Both the position numbers and the translations under genes were made by a program. From DAIDKA01 sp035487155 (lineage in GTDB: Bacteria > Pseudomonadota > Gammaproteobacteria > Steroidobacterales > Steroidobacteraceae): a stretch of DNA of 64,000 bases. The stretch covers positions 19,364-83,363 of the forward strand of contig DATHMK010000005.1 in assembly GCA_035487155.1 (NCBI GenBank), in the 5' to 3' direction. A model generated the notes under the pieces. It was not told the DNA's origin and did no database searches. It saw only the letters and a list, made by a program, of their open reading frames with translations. This document shows, piece after piece, positions 9,701 to 17,362 of the stretch; positions within the stretch are counted from its first letter, which is position 1, and each line of letters begins with the position of its first letter.

Positions 9701-10144
9701 GCATTCTGGAATAATACCTTCTACCTTGCCGCAGCGAGCGGCGCGCTGCGCGCCTATTCGCTGAACCCAGCGATTCCACAATTTACCCTCAGCTCCTCGT
9801 CTCCCACTTCGTATCCCTGGCCTGGCACCACGCCTTCGGTGTCGGCCGCAGGCACACAGCAGGGCATCGTCTGGGCACTCGACAACCATCTGTATTGTAC
9901 GAATCAATCCCCCGGCTGCGGTCCGACCGTGCTGCACGCCTACGACGCCACCAACGTAGCAACGGAGTTGTGGAACAGCGCAATCACCGGCAACGACGCG
10001 GCTGGCAATGCCGTCAAGTTCACCGTGCCCACGACTGCCAACGGCAAGGTCTATGTCGGGACTCGGGGTAACAATACCGGCGGCGCTTATGGTTCAACCA
10101 GCTCCTCCGGTGAACTAGATGTCTACGGTCTCAAGCCGATGTAA
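6755..10144 (+). CDS. lipoprotein with tandem Ig-like repeats and a C-terminal beta-propeller
   Basis: This is a 1129-residue exported protein. The start at 6755 gives a short basic N-terminus and a lipoprotein signal ending in LLVAC, with the lipidated Cys at about residue 22. The frame is open from 6617, but the earlier starts do not give a signal peptide. Residues about 30-510 are six near-identical Ig-like repeats of 80-83 residues with the recurring core LTWTSTNAT.C. A different Ig-like domain follows (about 510-600), then a PQQ-type beta-propeller with blades such as VFVATAHDGLFAFDAD and NTLYVISKS. The repeats carry paired Cys residues, probably disulfides. A surface stalk presenting a propeller is likely; the ligand is unknown. 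Confidence 0.85.
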   Translation: MDRTKIFGRGPPIAMLLLLVACGGSQNVAQAPPVASISAAATTVGSGGTTTLTWTSTNATACTGSDGWTGALSPSGSQMTAALTTSTTFSLTCSGPGGTSSPAAVTVVVAPAATVTLMANPQTVVAGGTSTLTWTSTNATSCTASGGWSGAQATGGTQATAALTTSTTYSLTCTGPGGASAPAAVTIAVGAVTPPATVSLTANPQSVVVGATSTLTWTSTNATSCTASGGWTGAQATSGTQVTAALTTSTTYSLTCTGAGGASAPAAVTIAVGAVAPPATVSLAANPQTVAAGATSTLTWTSTNGTSCTASGGWTGAQATSGTQVTAGLTASTTYSLTCTGAGGASTPAAVTVVVAPVATVTLMASPQSVAAGATSTLTWTSTNATSCTASGGWTGTEPTGGTQVTAALTTSTSYSLTCTGPGGLSAPSAVTVAVVPVPTVTLAANPQLVAAGGTSTLTWTSTNATACTASGAWSGAEPTSGTAGTGALSANATYSLVCSGIGGTSNTASATVTIGYSGPLTLSPQTAAITQSQTLQFATVPTGAAVTWTVDGISNGNATVGSVNASGLYTPGTAAGVHAVIATDAVNSAQSANASVAVTDLTGVYTAHNDVSRDGTNSHEFALTTANVNTTSFGKLFSCVADGAIYAQPLWVANLTVNGAQHNVVFVATAHDGLFAFDADASPCVTLWSVNLIDTAHGGSAGETTVPSGTSGNIVGQSFGDITPEVGVIGTPVIDPASNTLYVISKSVNSAHTVFYQRLHAINLTTGQERTASPITVAAGYTGSGGTVTTFNSQTEAQRSGLALVNGVVYVAWASHEDTGPYFGWIAGYTYNGSAFNLTQVLNVTPDGTEGGIWMSGGAPAADSNNQLYVITGNGTFDATNSGAPNDDYGDSLLKLSSSLTVAQYFTPSDQLTDEQNDQDFGAGGAVVLVDLPAGSPVTHLVMGGGKDSSLYVLNRDNLGGFGDGAAVQQVSMGHGIFCTGAFWNNTFYLAAASGALRAYSLNPAIPQFTLSSSSPTSYPWPGTTPSVSAAGTQQGIVWALDNHLYCTNQSPGCGPTVLHAYDATNVATELWNSAITGNDAAGNAVKFTVPTTANGKVYVGTRGNNTGGAYGSTSSSGELDVYGLKPM
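6887..8290 (+). repeat. six tandem coding repeats of 240-249 bp
   Basis: The recurring segment CCTCACATGGACCTCGAC, or a close variant, starts near 6907, 7147, 7396, 7645, 7885 and 8125. The spacing is therefore 240, 249, 249, 240 and 240 bp. Units 2-5 are nearly identical at DNA level, while the first and last have drifted, a pattern expected from recent internal duplication. All units stay in frame and encode the Ig-like domains of the lipoprotein. Confidence 0.9.
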
Positions 10145-10173
10145 AGGCAGTAGTGCGTTCGCAGACGGGCATT

Positions 10174-11256
10174 TTATTCATTGCGGCGCGCACGCTTAGG
10201 CACGAACGCCAGGAAGCGCAGCGGATTGTCCACCGTGATCTTATGCAGCGTCGCATCATCGACGCCTGCGGCCTTGAGCTTGGGTGCGAACACCGTGATG
10301 GGCCGCGCGTAACCGCGGGACGCATCACCTGAAATCAGGATGTGATCCGTGAACCCCGCCTCGATCAGGCCCATGACCAGCGGCACCACCGCGGCGTCGC
10401 GCGGGCTGCCCTGACGGTCGAAACCCACATAACCGCCGCGACGGCAGATGGCCTTGTGCACATACAGCGCCGGATCGGTCAGATTGCCCAGATGGCCGAT
10501 CGCAACCCGGCGCGGATCCACTCCGGCATCCTCCAGGATATCCAGCTGCTCCAAGGCGGATTTTCCGGGAATGCCGGTATGGGTGAAGATGGACAGATTG
10601 GTGGCCAGATGCGCCTTGCCCACGGCACGGAAGACCCGGCGCTCCAGCGCCGTGATGTCATCCCAGGAGCCGATTTCCCCATAGGCGCCGGCGGGATATT
10701 CGTCGGCCTGACGGATCAGGGCCTGTGTGATCTGCGCCTCACTCATGCCCGCCAGTTCCTTCGGATAGAAGGGCTGAGTGTAGAAGCCGGCACCCTTGAC
10801 CACCGGCAGGCCCGACATTCTCGCCGCTTCGCGAATGAACTTCAGGTCCATGCCGGCGCCTTCGAGGCTGGCATCCACGATGCAGGCCACGCCATCGTGC
10901 TGCGCATCGCGCAGTTCCTGCGCCATGAGCTCGACATTGCGCATCGGGTCCGGGCCCGGCGGCGCCGGCGGCGGACCGCTTGCGGCTTGGGGCAGGCTGA
11001 TGCCCTGAGCGGCGAGAACAGCCTGGGAGGCTGCGCGGAATCGCGCATTGAAATCTTCGCCCAGCGACAGATGTTCGTGGAACAGGGTCGCACCGCCGGC
11101 GAGGTCTTCGGGCCGATAGTCCTTGAACAAGGTGCGGATGATGGCACCCTTGGGATAGGCCGGGGTCTGGGCCCGGGCGGCCAGCGGCTCCAGGCCCAAG
11201 GCCACTGCACCGATTCCCAGAAGCTCCAATGCCTCGCGACGAGTCAGGCCTGCCAT
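10174..11256 (-). CDS. Tat-exported phosphotriesterase-family hydrolase
   Basis: This 360-residue amidohydrolase-superfamily protein begins with a twin-arginine type leader (LTRREALELLG, cleavage near AARAQ). The phosphotriesterase-type metal site is visible: HEH after the leader, the bridging Lys in VVKGAGFYTQP, the His in THTGIPG and in IGHLGN, and the Asp in ISGDASRG. The family includes lactonases and aryldialkylphosphatases; natural substrates are usually lactones or esters. The start at 11256 is supported by GAGG 6 bases upstream; the frame upstream to 11352 lacks coding character. It is divergent from the first GST gene, with 125 bp between them. Confidence 0.88.
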   Translation of the reverse strand: MAGLTRREALELLGIGAVALGLEPLAARAQTPAYPKGAIIRTLFKDYRPEDLAGGATLFHEHLSLGEDFNARFRAASQAVLAAQGISLPQAASGPPPAPPGPDPMRNVELMAQELRDAQHDGVACIVDASLEGAGMDLKFIREAARMSGLPVVKGAGFYTQPFYPKELAGMSEAQITQALIRQADEYPAGAYGEIGSWDDITALERRVFRAVGKAHLATNLSIFTHTGIPGKSALEQLDILEDAGVDPRRVAIGHLGNLTDPALYVHKAICRRGGYVGFDRQGSPRDAAVVPLVMGLIEAGFTDHILISGDASRGYARPITVFAPKLKAAGVDDATLHKITVDNPLRFLAFVPKRARRNE

Positions 11257-11381
11257 GCGAACCTCACGAGCCGGTGAATCCAGCCGGCCGAGCATACACC
11301 GGCAGCCGCCGCTTGCACTCTCAGGCGCGCGGATCCTGGCGCGGCGTTGCATGATTGGGGCATCAAGGGGGACCGTTGATC

Positions 11382-12167
11382 ATGCTTACGATCTACCACT
11401 GGGAGCCCAATGCCAACTCGGGCAAACCCATTCTGGCAGCCTTCGAGAAGGGCGTGGAGTTCGAGAGCCGCTATATCGACATGCTGGCCTTCGAGCAGCA
11501 CGCGCCGGAGTACCTGAAGATCAATCCCAACGGTACCGTGCCGGCCATGATTCACGACGGCGTGCTGGTGCCGGAGTCCACGGTGATGATGGAGTACATC
11601 GATGGCACCTTCGAAGGACCCAGGCTGCGGCCCGAGGACCCCTTCGAACGCTGGCGCATGCGCTGGTGGTGCCGCTATTTCGATCAGGTCGTCGGGCCTT
11701 CGATCAGCATGTTCGGCTGGAGCTTTTTCGTGGGACCGGCCATGCGGCAGCGGGATCCGGAGGAATTGCGGGCGCGCATCGAGCGTATTCCCCTGAAGGA
11801 GCGCCGCATCGCCTGGTCCAAGGCCATCTACGGCACTTTTTCACCTGAAGAGATGACCGAGTCCGGCCGGCGCATCGCCGCGGGCGTCAGAGAGCTGGAA
11901 GCGGCCCTGAGCGAGCGTCCCTGGGTGGCTGGAAATTCCTACTCGCTTGCGGATATCGCCGGTTTCAACATGTTGGCCGGGTTGCCGCTGATGAATCCGC
12001 AGGTGGCCAATGACGCGGTCACGCCGCACATCCTGGAGTGGCTGCGCAAGATCAACGAGCGGCCGGCCATCCGCCGCAGCTTCGCGCTCGGCCGCACCGA
12101 ACTGGTACGCCGCTACGCGCATCTTGATCGCAAGGCTGCGACCGGCGCGGGAGGCCAGCATGCTTGA
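11382..12167 (+). CDS. glutathione S-transferase, LigF-like beta-etherase type
   Basis: This 261-residue GST has an N-terminal thioredoxin-like domain with YHWEPNANSGKPI, FEQHAPEYLKINPNGTVPA and the glutathione-binding ESTVMMEYID. A helical C-terminal domain contains SLADIAGFN. The N-terminal pattern and the FEQH...INPxGxVP spacing are as in LigF, the sphingomonad beta-etherase that cleaves lignin aryl ethers by glutathione attack; that likeness is from memory, not an alignment. The ATG at 11382 follows AAGGGGGA; an in-frame TTG at 11355 is less likely. It overlaps the next GST gene by 8 bases and heads a three-GST operon. Confidence 0.88.
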   Translation: MLTIYHWEPNANSGKPILAAFEKGVEFESRYIDMLAFEQHAPEYLKINPNGTVPAMIHDGVLVPESTVMMEYIDGTFEGPRLRPEDPFERWRMRWWCRYFDQVVGPSISMFGWSFFVGPAMRQRDPEELRARIERIPLKERRIAWSKAIYGTFSPEEMTESGRRIAAGVRELEAALSERPWVAGNSYSLADIAGFNMLAGLPLMNPQVANDAVTPHILEWLRKINERPAIRRSFALGRTELVRRYAHLDRKAATGAGGQHA

Positions 12168-12948
12168 GCTGTATCACTGGGAGCCCAATGGCAGCTGGCT
12201 CAAGCCGCTGATCGCCCTGCATGAGAAGGGACTGGAATTTCGCAGCCGCTACGTCGAGGTGCTGTCCTTCGAGCAGCATCGGCCGGATTTTCTGCAGCCG
12301 GCGCGCGAGACAGCGCTGCCGCTGGAGGGTGAGGGACCGATCCTCGTCCATGAGGGAAGGCAGATCACCGAGTCGTTGTTCATCATGGAGTATCTCGAGG
12401 ACGCCTATCCGCAACGGCCGCTGCGCCCGGCGCAACCCCTCCTGCATGCGAGAATTCTCGCCTGGGGGCGTTTCATCAACGAGGTGCTCATGCCGGCGGT
12501 GAGTACCCTGGGCTGCCATGCCTTTCTTGGGCCGCAGCTCAAGGCGCAGTCCTCGACCGCGCTTCCGGCACGGGTCGCGCAGCTGCCGAGCGGCTACCTG
12601 CGCGAGGGCTGGCAGAGTGCTCTCGCCAACGACTATCCACAGGATCTACTAGAGGATTCCCGGCGCAAGGTGGCACTGGGGGTGCGGCGCCTGGAGGATG
12701 CCCTGGCGAGCACGCCGTGGCTGCTGGGGACCAGCTATACCCTGGCTGATATCGATGCCTTTTCGATCTGCAATGCCCTGCCGACACTGACACCGGAGCT
12801 GGTGAGTGCGAACGCCACGCCGCAGCTACTGCGCTGGCTGACGCGCATTCGCGAGCGGCCCGCGGTGCGTGCCGCCCTGGGGACCAGCCGCACGGGCCGG
12901 CCGGAACAGGCCTTTGCACCCGGGCCTGAGCATTCACGCTGGGGTTAA
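12160..12948 (+). CDS. glutathione S-transferase, LigF/LigE-like
   Basis: This 262-residue paralogue of the preceding GST has the same opening (LYHWEPNGSWLKPLIALHEKG) and FEQH motif, and a C-terminal domain with TLADIDAFS. The segment that is INPNGTVPA in its neighbour is PARETALPLEGEG here, and the glutathione-contact segment reads ESLFIMEYLED. The active-site region has therefore diverged and may have a different substrate or stereochemistry. GGGAGG lies 5 bases before the ATG at 12160, which is inside the end of the upstream gene. The pair could be the two subunits of a heterodimer or two stereospecific enzymes, as LigE and LigF are in sphingomonads. Confidence 0.85.
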   Translation: MLELYHWEPNGSWLKPLIALHEKGLEFRSRYVEVLSFEQHRPDFLQPARETALPLEGEGPILVHEGRQITESLFIMEYLEDAYPQRPLRPAQPLLHARILAWGRFINEVLMPAVSTLGCHAFLGPQLKAQSSTALPARVAQLPSGYLREGWQSALANDYPQDLLEDSRRKVALGVRRLEDALASTPWLLGTSYTLADIDAFSICNALPTLTPELVSANATPQLLRWLTRIRERPAVRAALGTSRTGRPEQAFAPGPEHSRWG

Positions 12949-12964
12949 TGAGGAGTGTCGCGCC

Positions 12965-13633
12965 ATGATTGATTTGTATACCGCCGAAACACCCAACGGC
13001 TGGAAGATCTCCATCACCCTGGAAGAGCTTGCCATGCCCTACACGGTGCACGCTGTGGCGTTGTCCAAGAATGAACAGAAGGCGCCGGATTACCTGAAGA
13101 TCAATCCCAACGGCCGCATCCCGACCATCATCGACCGGGACAACGGCGACTTTGCGGTGTTCGAATCCGGCGCCATCATGATTTATCTCGCCGAAAAGGC
13201 CGGGAGGCTGCTGCCAACGGACGTCAAGGGCCGCTCGCGGGTCATTCAGTGGCTGATGTTCCAGATGGGCGGCATCGGCCCGATGATGGGCCAGGCCAAT
13301 GTCTTCCTGCGCTATGCGCCGGAGAAGATTCCCTACGCCATCGACCGCTACCAGCGCGAGGTGCGGCGACTGCTGGAGGTTCTCAACGGGCGGCTTGCCG
13401 ACAACGAGTTTCTGGCCGGCGAGTATTCGATTGCCGATATCGCGAACTGGTCCTGGGTCAGCGGTTACGCCTGGTCGGGCGTCACGATTGACGGGCTCAC
13501 CCACCTGCAGCGCTGGATCGAGACCCTCGCAGCCCGTCCGGCCGTCAAGCGCGGGCGTGCAGTGCCGCCACCCGCGGACCTGGGTGCGCAGGATGCCAGG
13601 ACGGTGGAGGGTGCGCGCAAGTTCCTCGCCTGA
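12965..13633 (+). CDS. Nu-class (YfcG-like) glutathione S-transferase
   Basis: This 222-residue GST starts MIDLYTAETPNGWKI and continues with LEELAMPY, LKINPNGRIPTIID and FESGAIMIYLAEK. These are the hallmarks of the YfcG/Ure2-like Nu class, which lacks a classical Tyr/Ser and uses the TPNG loop. The C-terminal domain carries YSIADIANW. Nu-class enzymes are disulfide reductases, and one from Novosphingobium is established as the glutathione lyase that frees the ketone from the glutathione thioether in beta-aryl ether breakdown. The ATG at 12965 follows GAGGAG. It completes the three-GST operon and ends 11 bp from the convergent SDR operon. Confidence 0.9.
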   Translation: MIDLYTAETPNGWKISITLEELAMPYTVHAVALSKNEQKAPDYLKINPNGRIPTIIDRDNGDFAVFESGAIMIYLAEKAGRLLPTDVKGRSRVIQWLMFQMGGIGPMMGQANVFLRYAPEKIPYAIDRYQREVRRLLEVLNGRLADNEFLAGEYSIADIANWSWVSGYAWSGVTIDGLTHLQRWIETLAARPAVKRGRAVPPPADLGAQDARTVEGARKFLA

Positions 13634-13644
13634 GCCCAGGCTCT

Positions 13645-14511
13645 TCAGTCCTTGACCGGCAGCGTGCGGCTCGCGGCAACCAGCGCGCGCCGCCGCTCCT
13701 CGAAACCACCACGGCCCGGCGGCACGTCCTGATCTTGCGGAAAGGCCGCGTCCAGCATGGCGTGGAGTTCGCGGACTTCGTCGCGAAATTCCATATGGGT
13801 GAGAATGTAGGGGGCGTTGTGGCGGATGCCCTCCACGACTCTCGCGCCCAGTTCCTCCGGGTCCATCCAGGAGGCCGTCATTTCCCTGGCCGCGGCCCGC
13901 GCCGCCTCATTCGGCGCGCCGGCCTCGATGATCCGCGTTCGGGTGCCCCCCGGAAACAGACAGGATACCCCGATGCCATGCGGTGCCATCGACATGCGCA
14001 GGGACTCGGTGAAGCCGCGCACCGCGAATTTCGCCGTCTGATAGGCGCCCAGGCCGACGAGCGGCAGCGGGACCAGCCCTGCCATCGAGGAGGTATTGAC
14101 GATGTGGCCGCCTTCGCCATGGCCGATGATCAGCGGCGCAATGATCTTGGTGCAGTTCACGACGCCACCCAGATTGACACGCAGCGCCTTATCCCAGGCA
14201 TCGAAGTCCGCATCGTGAGTGTCGCCGCCGCCGCCAATGCCGGCGTTGTTGCACAGTACATGGATCCTGCCGAACATCCGGATGGCCTCCTGGGCGGCGG
14301 CGCGGACCTGGTCGCGATCCCCGACATCCGCCTGCACCAGGTGCACGTCCGCCCGTGCGCGCAGCGTGTCGCGCAGCTCATCCAGATAGGCTGCATTGAA
14401 GTCGACGATCACACACTTCATGTCCAGCTTCAGAAAATTCTGCACCAGCCCAAGGCCGATGCCGCTGGCACCGCCGGTCACCAGTGCCACCCGGTCCTTG
14501 AATAGCTTCAT
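13645..14511 (-). CDS. SDR family oxidoreductase, LigD-like
   Basis: This 288-residue short-chain dehydrogenase has TGGASGIG near residue 13, an acidic VDF strand end, CNNAGIG, the catalytic Ser in NTSSMAGL, and the catalytic YQTAK. The extended C-terminus with NAPYILTHMEFRDEV matches the shape of the LigD/LigL/LigN C-alpha dehydrogenases of lignin dimer catabolism more than that of 250-residue FabG-type SDRs. It is the last gene of a minus-strand operon, 6 bp after the GST gene. Oxidation of a benzylic alcohol to a ketone is inferred from neighbours. Confidence 0.9.
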   Translation of the reverse strand: MKLFKDRVALVTGGASGIGLGLVQNFLKLDMKCVIVDFNAAYLDELRDTLRARADVHLVQADVGDRDQVRAAAQEAIRMFGRIHVLCNNAGIGGGGDTHDADFDAWDKALRVNLGGVVNCTKIIAPLIIGHGEGGHIVNTSSMAGLVPLPLVGLGAYQTAKFAVRGFTESLRMSMAPHGIGVSCLFPGGTRTRIIEAGAPNEAARAAAREMTASWMDPEELGARVVEGIRHNAPYILTHMEFRDEVRELHAMLDAAFPQDQDVPPGRGGFEERRRALVAASRTLPVKD

Positions 14512-14517
14512 GGCGGG

Positions 14518-15279
14518 TCAGTGCGCTTCGCCGGTGAAGGTACGAAACGCAGGGTTGGTGCGATCCGGCATGGCAAAGGCCGCCTTGACGCCCGGGCGCT
14601 CGAACATGCGCTGCACCCAGCCGCTCAGGTGCGGTGCACGTGATTCGACCTTCATCTGTGGAAACAGGCGCTGCAGGGCCATGCCGCCGATGGCAAAGAA
14701 ATTGATATCGGCCAGTGTGTACATGTCACCCGCGAGCCACGGACTGTGCTGCAGCTGCTGTTCGATTTTGTCCACCGCCACCTCGATCTTGCGGGTGGCA
14801 TTGGCCAGATCCGACTCGCTGAAGCCGGAGCGGGCGGTCCGCCATTTCTCGCGCTGTTCGTACAGCGGGATGCGCGCCATCAGCCGTTCGAACTCGCCGG
14901 CTTCGACCGAGCGCGCGATGGCGCCGACCAGGCGATGCCAGCCATGCATGGAGACGTAATTCATGACGTGTTCGTCGCAGAACTTGTTCCAGCAACGCAT
15001 GCGCGCCTTGCCCAGGGGGTCGGCCGGACGCAGTGGCGCTGCCTCGGGAAACGCATCCTCCAGGTATTCCCCGATCACGGTGGTGTGCGTGATGATCTGT
15101 CCGTCATGATCCAATACCGGCACCTGGCCTTCCGGATTGATGGCCACGAACCAGGGCTCGTGCTGCTCGAACTTGTGCAGGTCGATGTAGACGCTTTCAA
15201 AGGGCAGGCCCTTCTCCTTGATGGTGATCAGTGCCTTCAGGGAATTGGCCGCCGGTTCGGCATGATATAGCTTCAGCAT
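14518..15279 (-). CDS. glutathione S-transferase, LigF-like
   Basis: This 253-residue GST starts MLKLYHAEPAANSLKALITIKEKG, followed by FEQHEPWFVAINPEGQVPVLDHDG and TTVIGEYLEDAFPE. This is the LigF-type pattern and the closest of the three such GSTs to the sphingomonad enzymes as I recall them. The helical domain has the usual TLADINFF. The start at 15279 is chosen because the GST fold begins there; the frame is open to 15390 in the upstream gene. It sits between two LigD-like SDR genes with 6 and 11 bp gaps, so dehydrogenase and etherase are probably made from one transcript. Confidence 0.9.
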   Translation of the reverse strand: MLKLYHAEPAANSLKALITIKEKGLPFESVYIDLHKFEQHEPWFVAINPEGQVPVLDHDGQIITHTTVIGEYLEDAFPEAAPLRPADPLGKARMRCWNKFCDEHVMNYVSMHGWHRLVGAIARSVEAGEFERLMARIPLYEQREKWRTARSGFSESDLANATRKIEVAVDKIEQQLQHSPWLAGDMYTLADINFFAIGGMALQRLFPQMKVESRAPHLSGWVQRMFERPGVKAAFAMPDRTNPAFRTFTGEAH

Positions 15280-15290
15280 GGTCGGGTTCC

Positions 15291-16154
15291 TTATTGACGT
15301 CCCTTCAGCATGGCAAGCAGAGCGGGGTCGAGTTGGTCCGGCATGGCGGCGAGCAGGGCCGTGTGGCGGCGCTGCGCCGCGGCCTTCCACTCTCCGTGGG
15401 TGATGATGTAGAGCTCATCATTCAAAACGGCCTTCAGCACCAGCTCCCCGGCGCTGGATGGTTCCATGATGCTCGGGAAATGAACCTGCGCGCCGCCGGC
15501 CGCTTCGGCCGCACGAAACGCATCGCCGACGCCAAACTGCGCCGGGCGATTCTGCGACAGCTCATGGATATTGGTGCGCACCGGACCCGGGCAGAGCACC
15601 GAGACCCCGATGTTCTCCTGCCCGAGTTCCTCGCGGATTCCTTCAGACAGCGTCACCACCGCGGCCTTCGCCGTCTGGTAAATGACGAACTGTGCCGGCA
15701 TCGGCACCAGCGCGGCGAGAGAGGCCGTGTTGATGATGTGTCCGCCCTCGCCATGGGCACGGATGCGGGGCAGCAGTATCTGCAGTCCATTGATCACACC
15801 GCCGAGATTCACGGCCAGGCCGAAATCCCAGTCGGCGAAGGTGATGCCCTTGAACGGACCTTGGATTCCGACGCCGGCATTGTTGGCGAGAATGTGCAGC
15901 TTGCCGAATAGGCGTTCGGTTTCCACCGCCGCCGCGGCCATCGCCGCCCGGTCGGTGACGTCCAGGCGAATGGCATGGACCTGAGCGGCATGGCCGGCGC
16001 GCGCGAACTCACCCAGTGCTGCCTCGATGTGATCCTGGCGAAGATCGGCGAGCACCACCTTCATGCCGGCCCTGACGAAGGCGTGAGCCATGCCAAGACC
16101 GATGCCGCTGGCGCCGCCGGTGATGAATGCGGTTTTGCCCGCTACGATTTTCAC
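15291..16154 (-). CDS. SDR family oxidoreductase, LigD-like
   Basis: This 287-residue SDR is the first gene of the minus-strand operon. It has TGGASGIG, ANNAGVG, VNLGGVINGLQILLPRI, the Ser in NTASLAAL and the catalytic YQTAK. A long tail carries DELYIITHGEWKAA, as in LigD-type C-alpha dehydrogenases. It is clearly a paralogue of the SDR at 13645, so the operon encodes two such enzymes. In sphingomonads, several LigD-like enzymes share the oxidation of the different stereoisomers of beta-O-4 dimers; the same could hold here. The start at 16154 is 73 bp from the divergent NTF2-like gene. Confidence 0.92.
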   Translation of the reverse strand: MKIVAGKTAFITGGASGIGLGMAHAFVRAGMKVVLADLRQDHIEAALGEFARAGHAAQVHAIRLDVTDRAAMAAAAVETERLFGKLHILANNAGVGIQGPFKGITFADWDFGLAVNLGGVINGLQILLPRIRAHGEGGHIINTASLAALVPMPAQFVIYQTAKAAVVTLSEGIREELGQENIGVSVLCPGPVRTNIHELSQNRPAQFGVGDAFRAAEAAGGAQVHFPSIMEPSSAGELVLKAVLNDELYIITHGEWKAAAQRRHTALLAAMPDQLDPALLAMLKGRQ

Positions 16155-16227
16155 CGCGTCATTATCGCGCGCAAATGCGCGGAGGGGCTACAATTGCCGC
16201 AACCGATGGTGGGCGGGGGGATGCGTG

Positions 16228-16692
16228 ATGTCGGAACTGCTGAGCGCCGTGGAGCGCATGGAAATCGAAAGGGCCTGCGAGCGCTTGACGTTTGCCTATG
16301 GACGGGCGTTGGACCTGGGCGACATGAGTGCCGCGGCAGAGTGCTTTGCGGAGAATGGTTCCTTCGCGCGGCCCATGAATCCCGGTCAGATCATCCAGGG
16401 TCGCGAGGCCATCCGGGCATCATTGCTGACGCGACCGAAGACGCTGCTGACAAAACATCTGACCACCGGCGTGATGATTGATGTGGAGAGCCGCGATTCG
16501 GCCAGTGGTCTGTCCTATCTCACCATGATCGCGACTACGCCGCCCGAGGGCACAGCGCCGCCCTTTGTGTCCAGTGGCCCGATGTATTTCGGGGAAATGC
16601 GCGACCGCTTCGTACGTGAGCAGGGCGTTTGGAAATTCCTCGAGCGCCGCGGCTCGATCCAGATGAAGTTTTCCGGCGCAGCGGCAGGCTAG
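16228..16692 (+). CDS. NTF2-like (SnoaL-type) protein
   Basis: This 154-residue protein has the NTF2-like fold: an N-terminal helix pair (ERACERLTFAYGRALDLGDMSAAAECFAENGSF read in pieces), GREAIRASLL, and the terminal strands FGEMRDRFVREQGVWKFLERR. This aligns with SnoaL_4/bile-acid-dehydratase-like members. NTF2-fold lyases are known in lignin dimer catabolism (LdpA/LsdE of sphingomonads), so its place beside a LigD-like SDR is suggestive, but the short protein alone does not prove it. The ATG at 16228 follows a G-rich stretch. The stop overlaps the convergent ogt gene by 4 bases. Confidence 0.82.
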   Translation: MSELLSAVERMEIERACERLTFAYGRALDLGDMSAAAECFAENGSFARPMNPGQIIQGREAIRASLLTRPKTLLTKHLTTGVMIDVESRDSASGLSYLTMIATTPPEGTAPPFVSSGPMYFGEMRDRFVREQGVWKFLERRGSIQMKFSGAAAG

Positions 16693-17198
16693 CCCGTGCG
16701 GATCAGGGCCATCTGGCTGGAGCCGGCGCCCTCCAGGGCCAGCAGCTGCGCCTTGATGGCCAATCCCCCGCCAAAGCCGGTGAGGGTGCCATTCGCTCCG
16801 ATCACCCGGTGGCAGGGGACAATGATGGGAATGGGATTTGCGCCGTTGGCGGCACCGACGGCGCGGACTGCCTTGCGGCTGCCGATCTGATCCGCGATCT
16901 GCCCGTAGCTTCGGGTCTGCCCGAAGGGTATGGTCCGCAGCGCATTCCAGACCTTGGTCTGGAACTGCGTGCCGCTCGGGTCGAGCTTTACCGAGAAGCT
17001 ACGGCGCTGGCCGGCAAAGTATTCCTCCAGCTGCTGTTGCGTCTGGCGCAGCAGCGGATGCCGCAGATCCTCGAGCGGCGCGCCCGGTGCGCGGGTCGGA
17101 TCGTCATCTTCCCAAAGCACGGCGGCCAGGCCGCGCTCACTGCCCACCAGCGTCAGTGTGCCCACGGGCGACTTCATGGTTCGGTAAACGTAGCTCAT
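16689..17198 (-). CDS. ogt: methylated-DNA--[protein]-cysteine S-methyltransferase
   Basis: This 169-residue protein repairs O6-methylguanine by moving the methyl group to its own Cys129 in the motif PCHRVIG. The helix-turn-helix segment TRSYGQIADQIGSRKAVRAVGAANG and the Asn hinge before the active site are intact, and GFGGGLAIKAQLLALEG closes the domain. The length fits Ogt/AdaB. The start at 17198 has GAGGAG 6 bases upstream; an in-frame ATG at 17225 gives an N-terminus without family likeness. It is divergent from the Ada-AlkA fusion gene, separated by 164 bp that could hold a shared promoter. Confidence 0.95.
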   Translation of the reverse strand: MSYVYRTMKSPVGTLTLVGSERGLAAVLWEDDDPTRAPGAPLEDLRHPLLRQTQQQLEEYFAGQRRSFSVKLDPSGTQFQTKVWNALRTIPFGQTRSYGQIADQIGSRKAVRAVGAANGANPIPIIVPCHRVIGANGTLTGFGGGLAIKAQLLALEGAGSSQMALIRTG

Positions 17199-17362
17199 GC
17201 TGCCCTCCTCGGCCCGCATTGGCACTGATCACGGGGGTGATTGTGACTGTCCCCGCCGGGCCCCGCTGGCGGATTTCGGACATGATTGTCGGTCGGGCCG
17301 GCGGCTACATCGATGGCCGAAAACCGCTAGTGAGTCGCGGCTCACGGTGCGAATATGCCGCC

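Noticed and set aside
10145..10173. Possible terminator between the convergent lipoprotein and phosphotriesterase genes
   Set aside because: Only a 4-bp TGCG/CGCA stem is present and the T-rich stretch is displaced by several bases.
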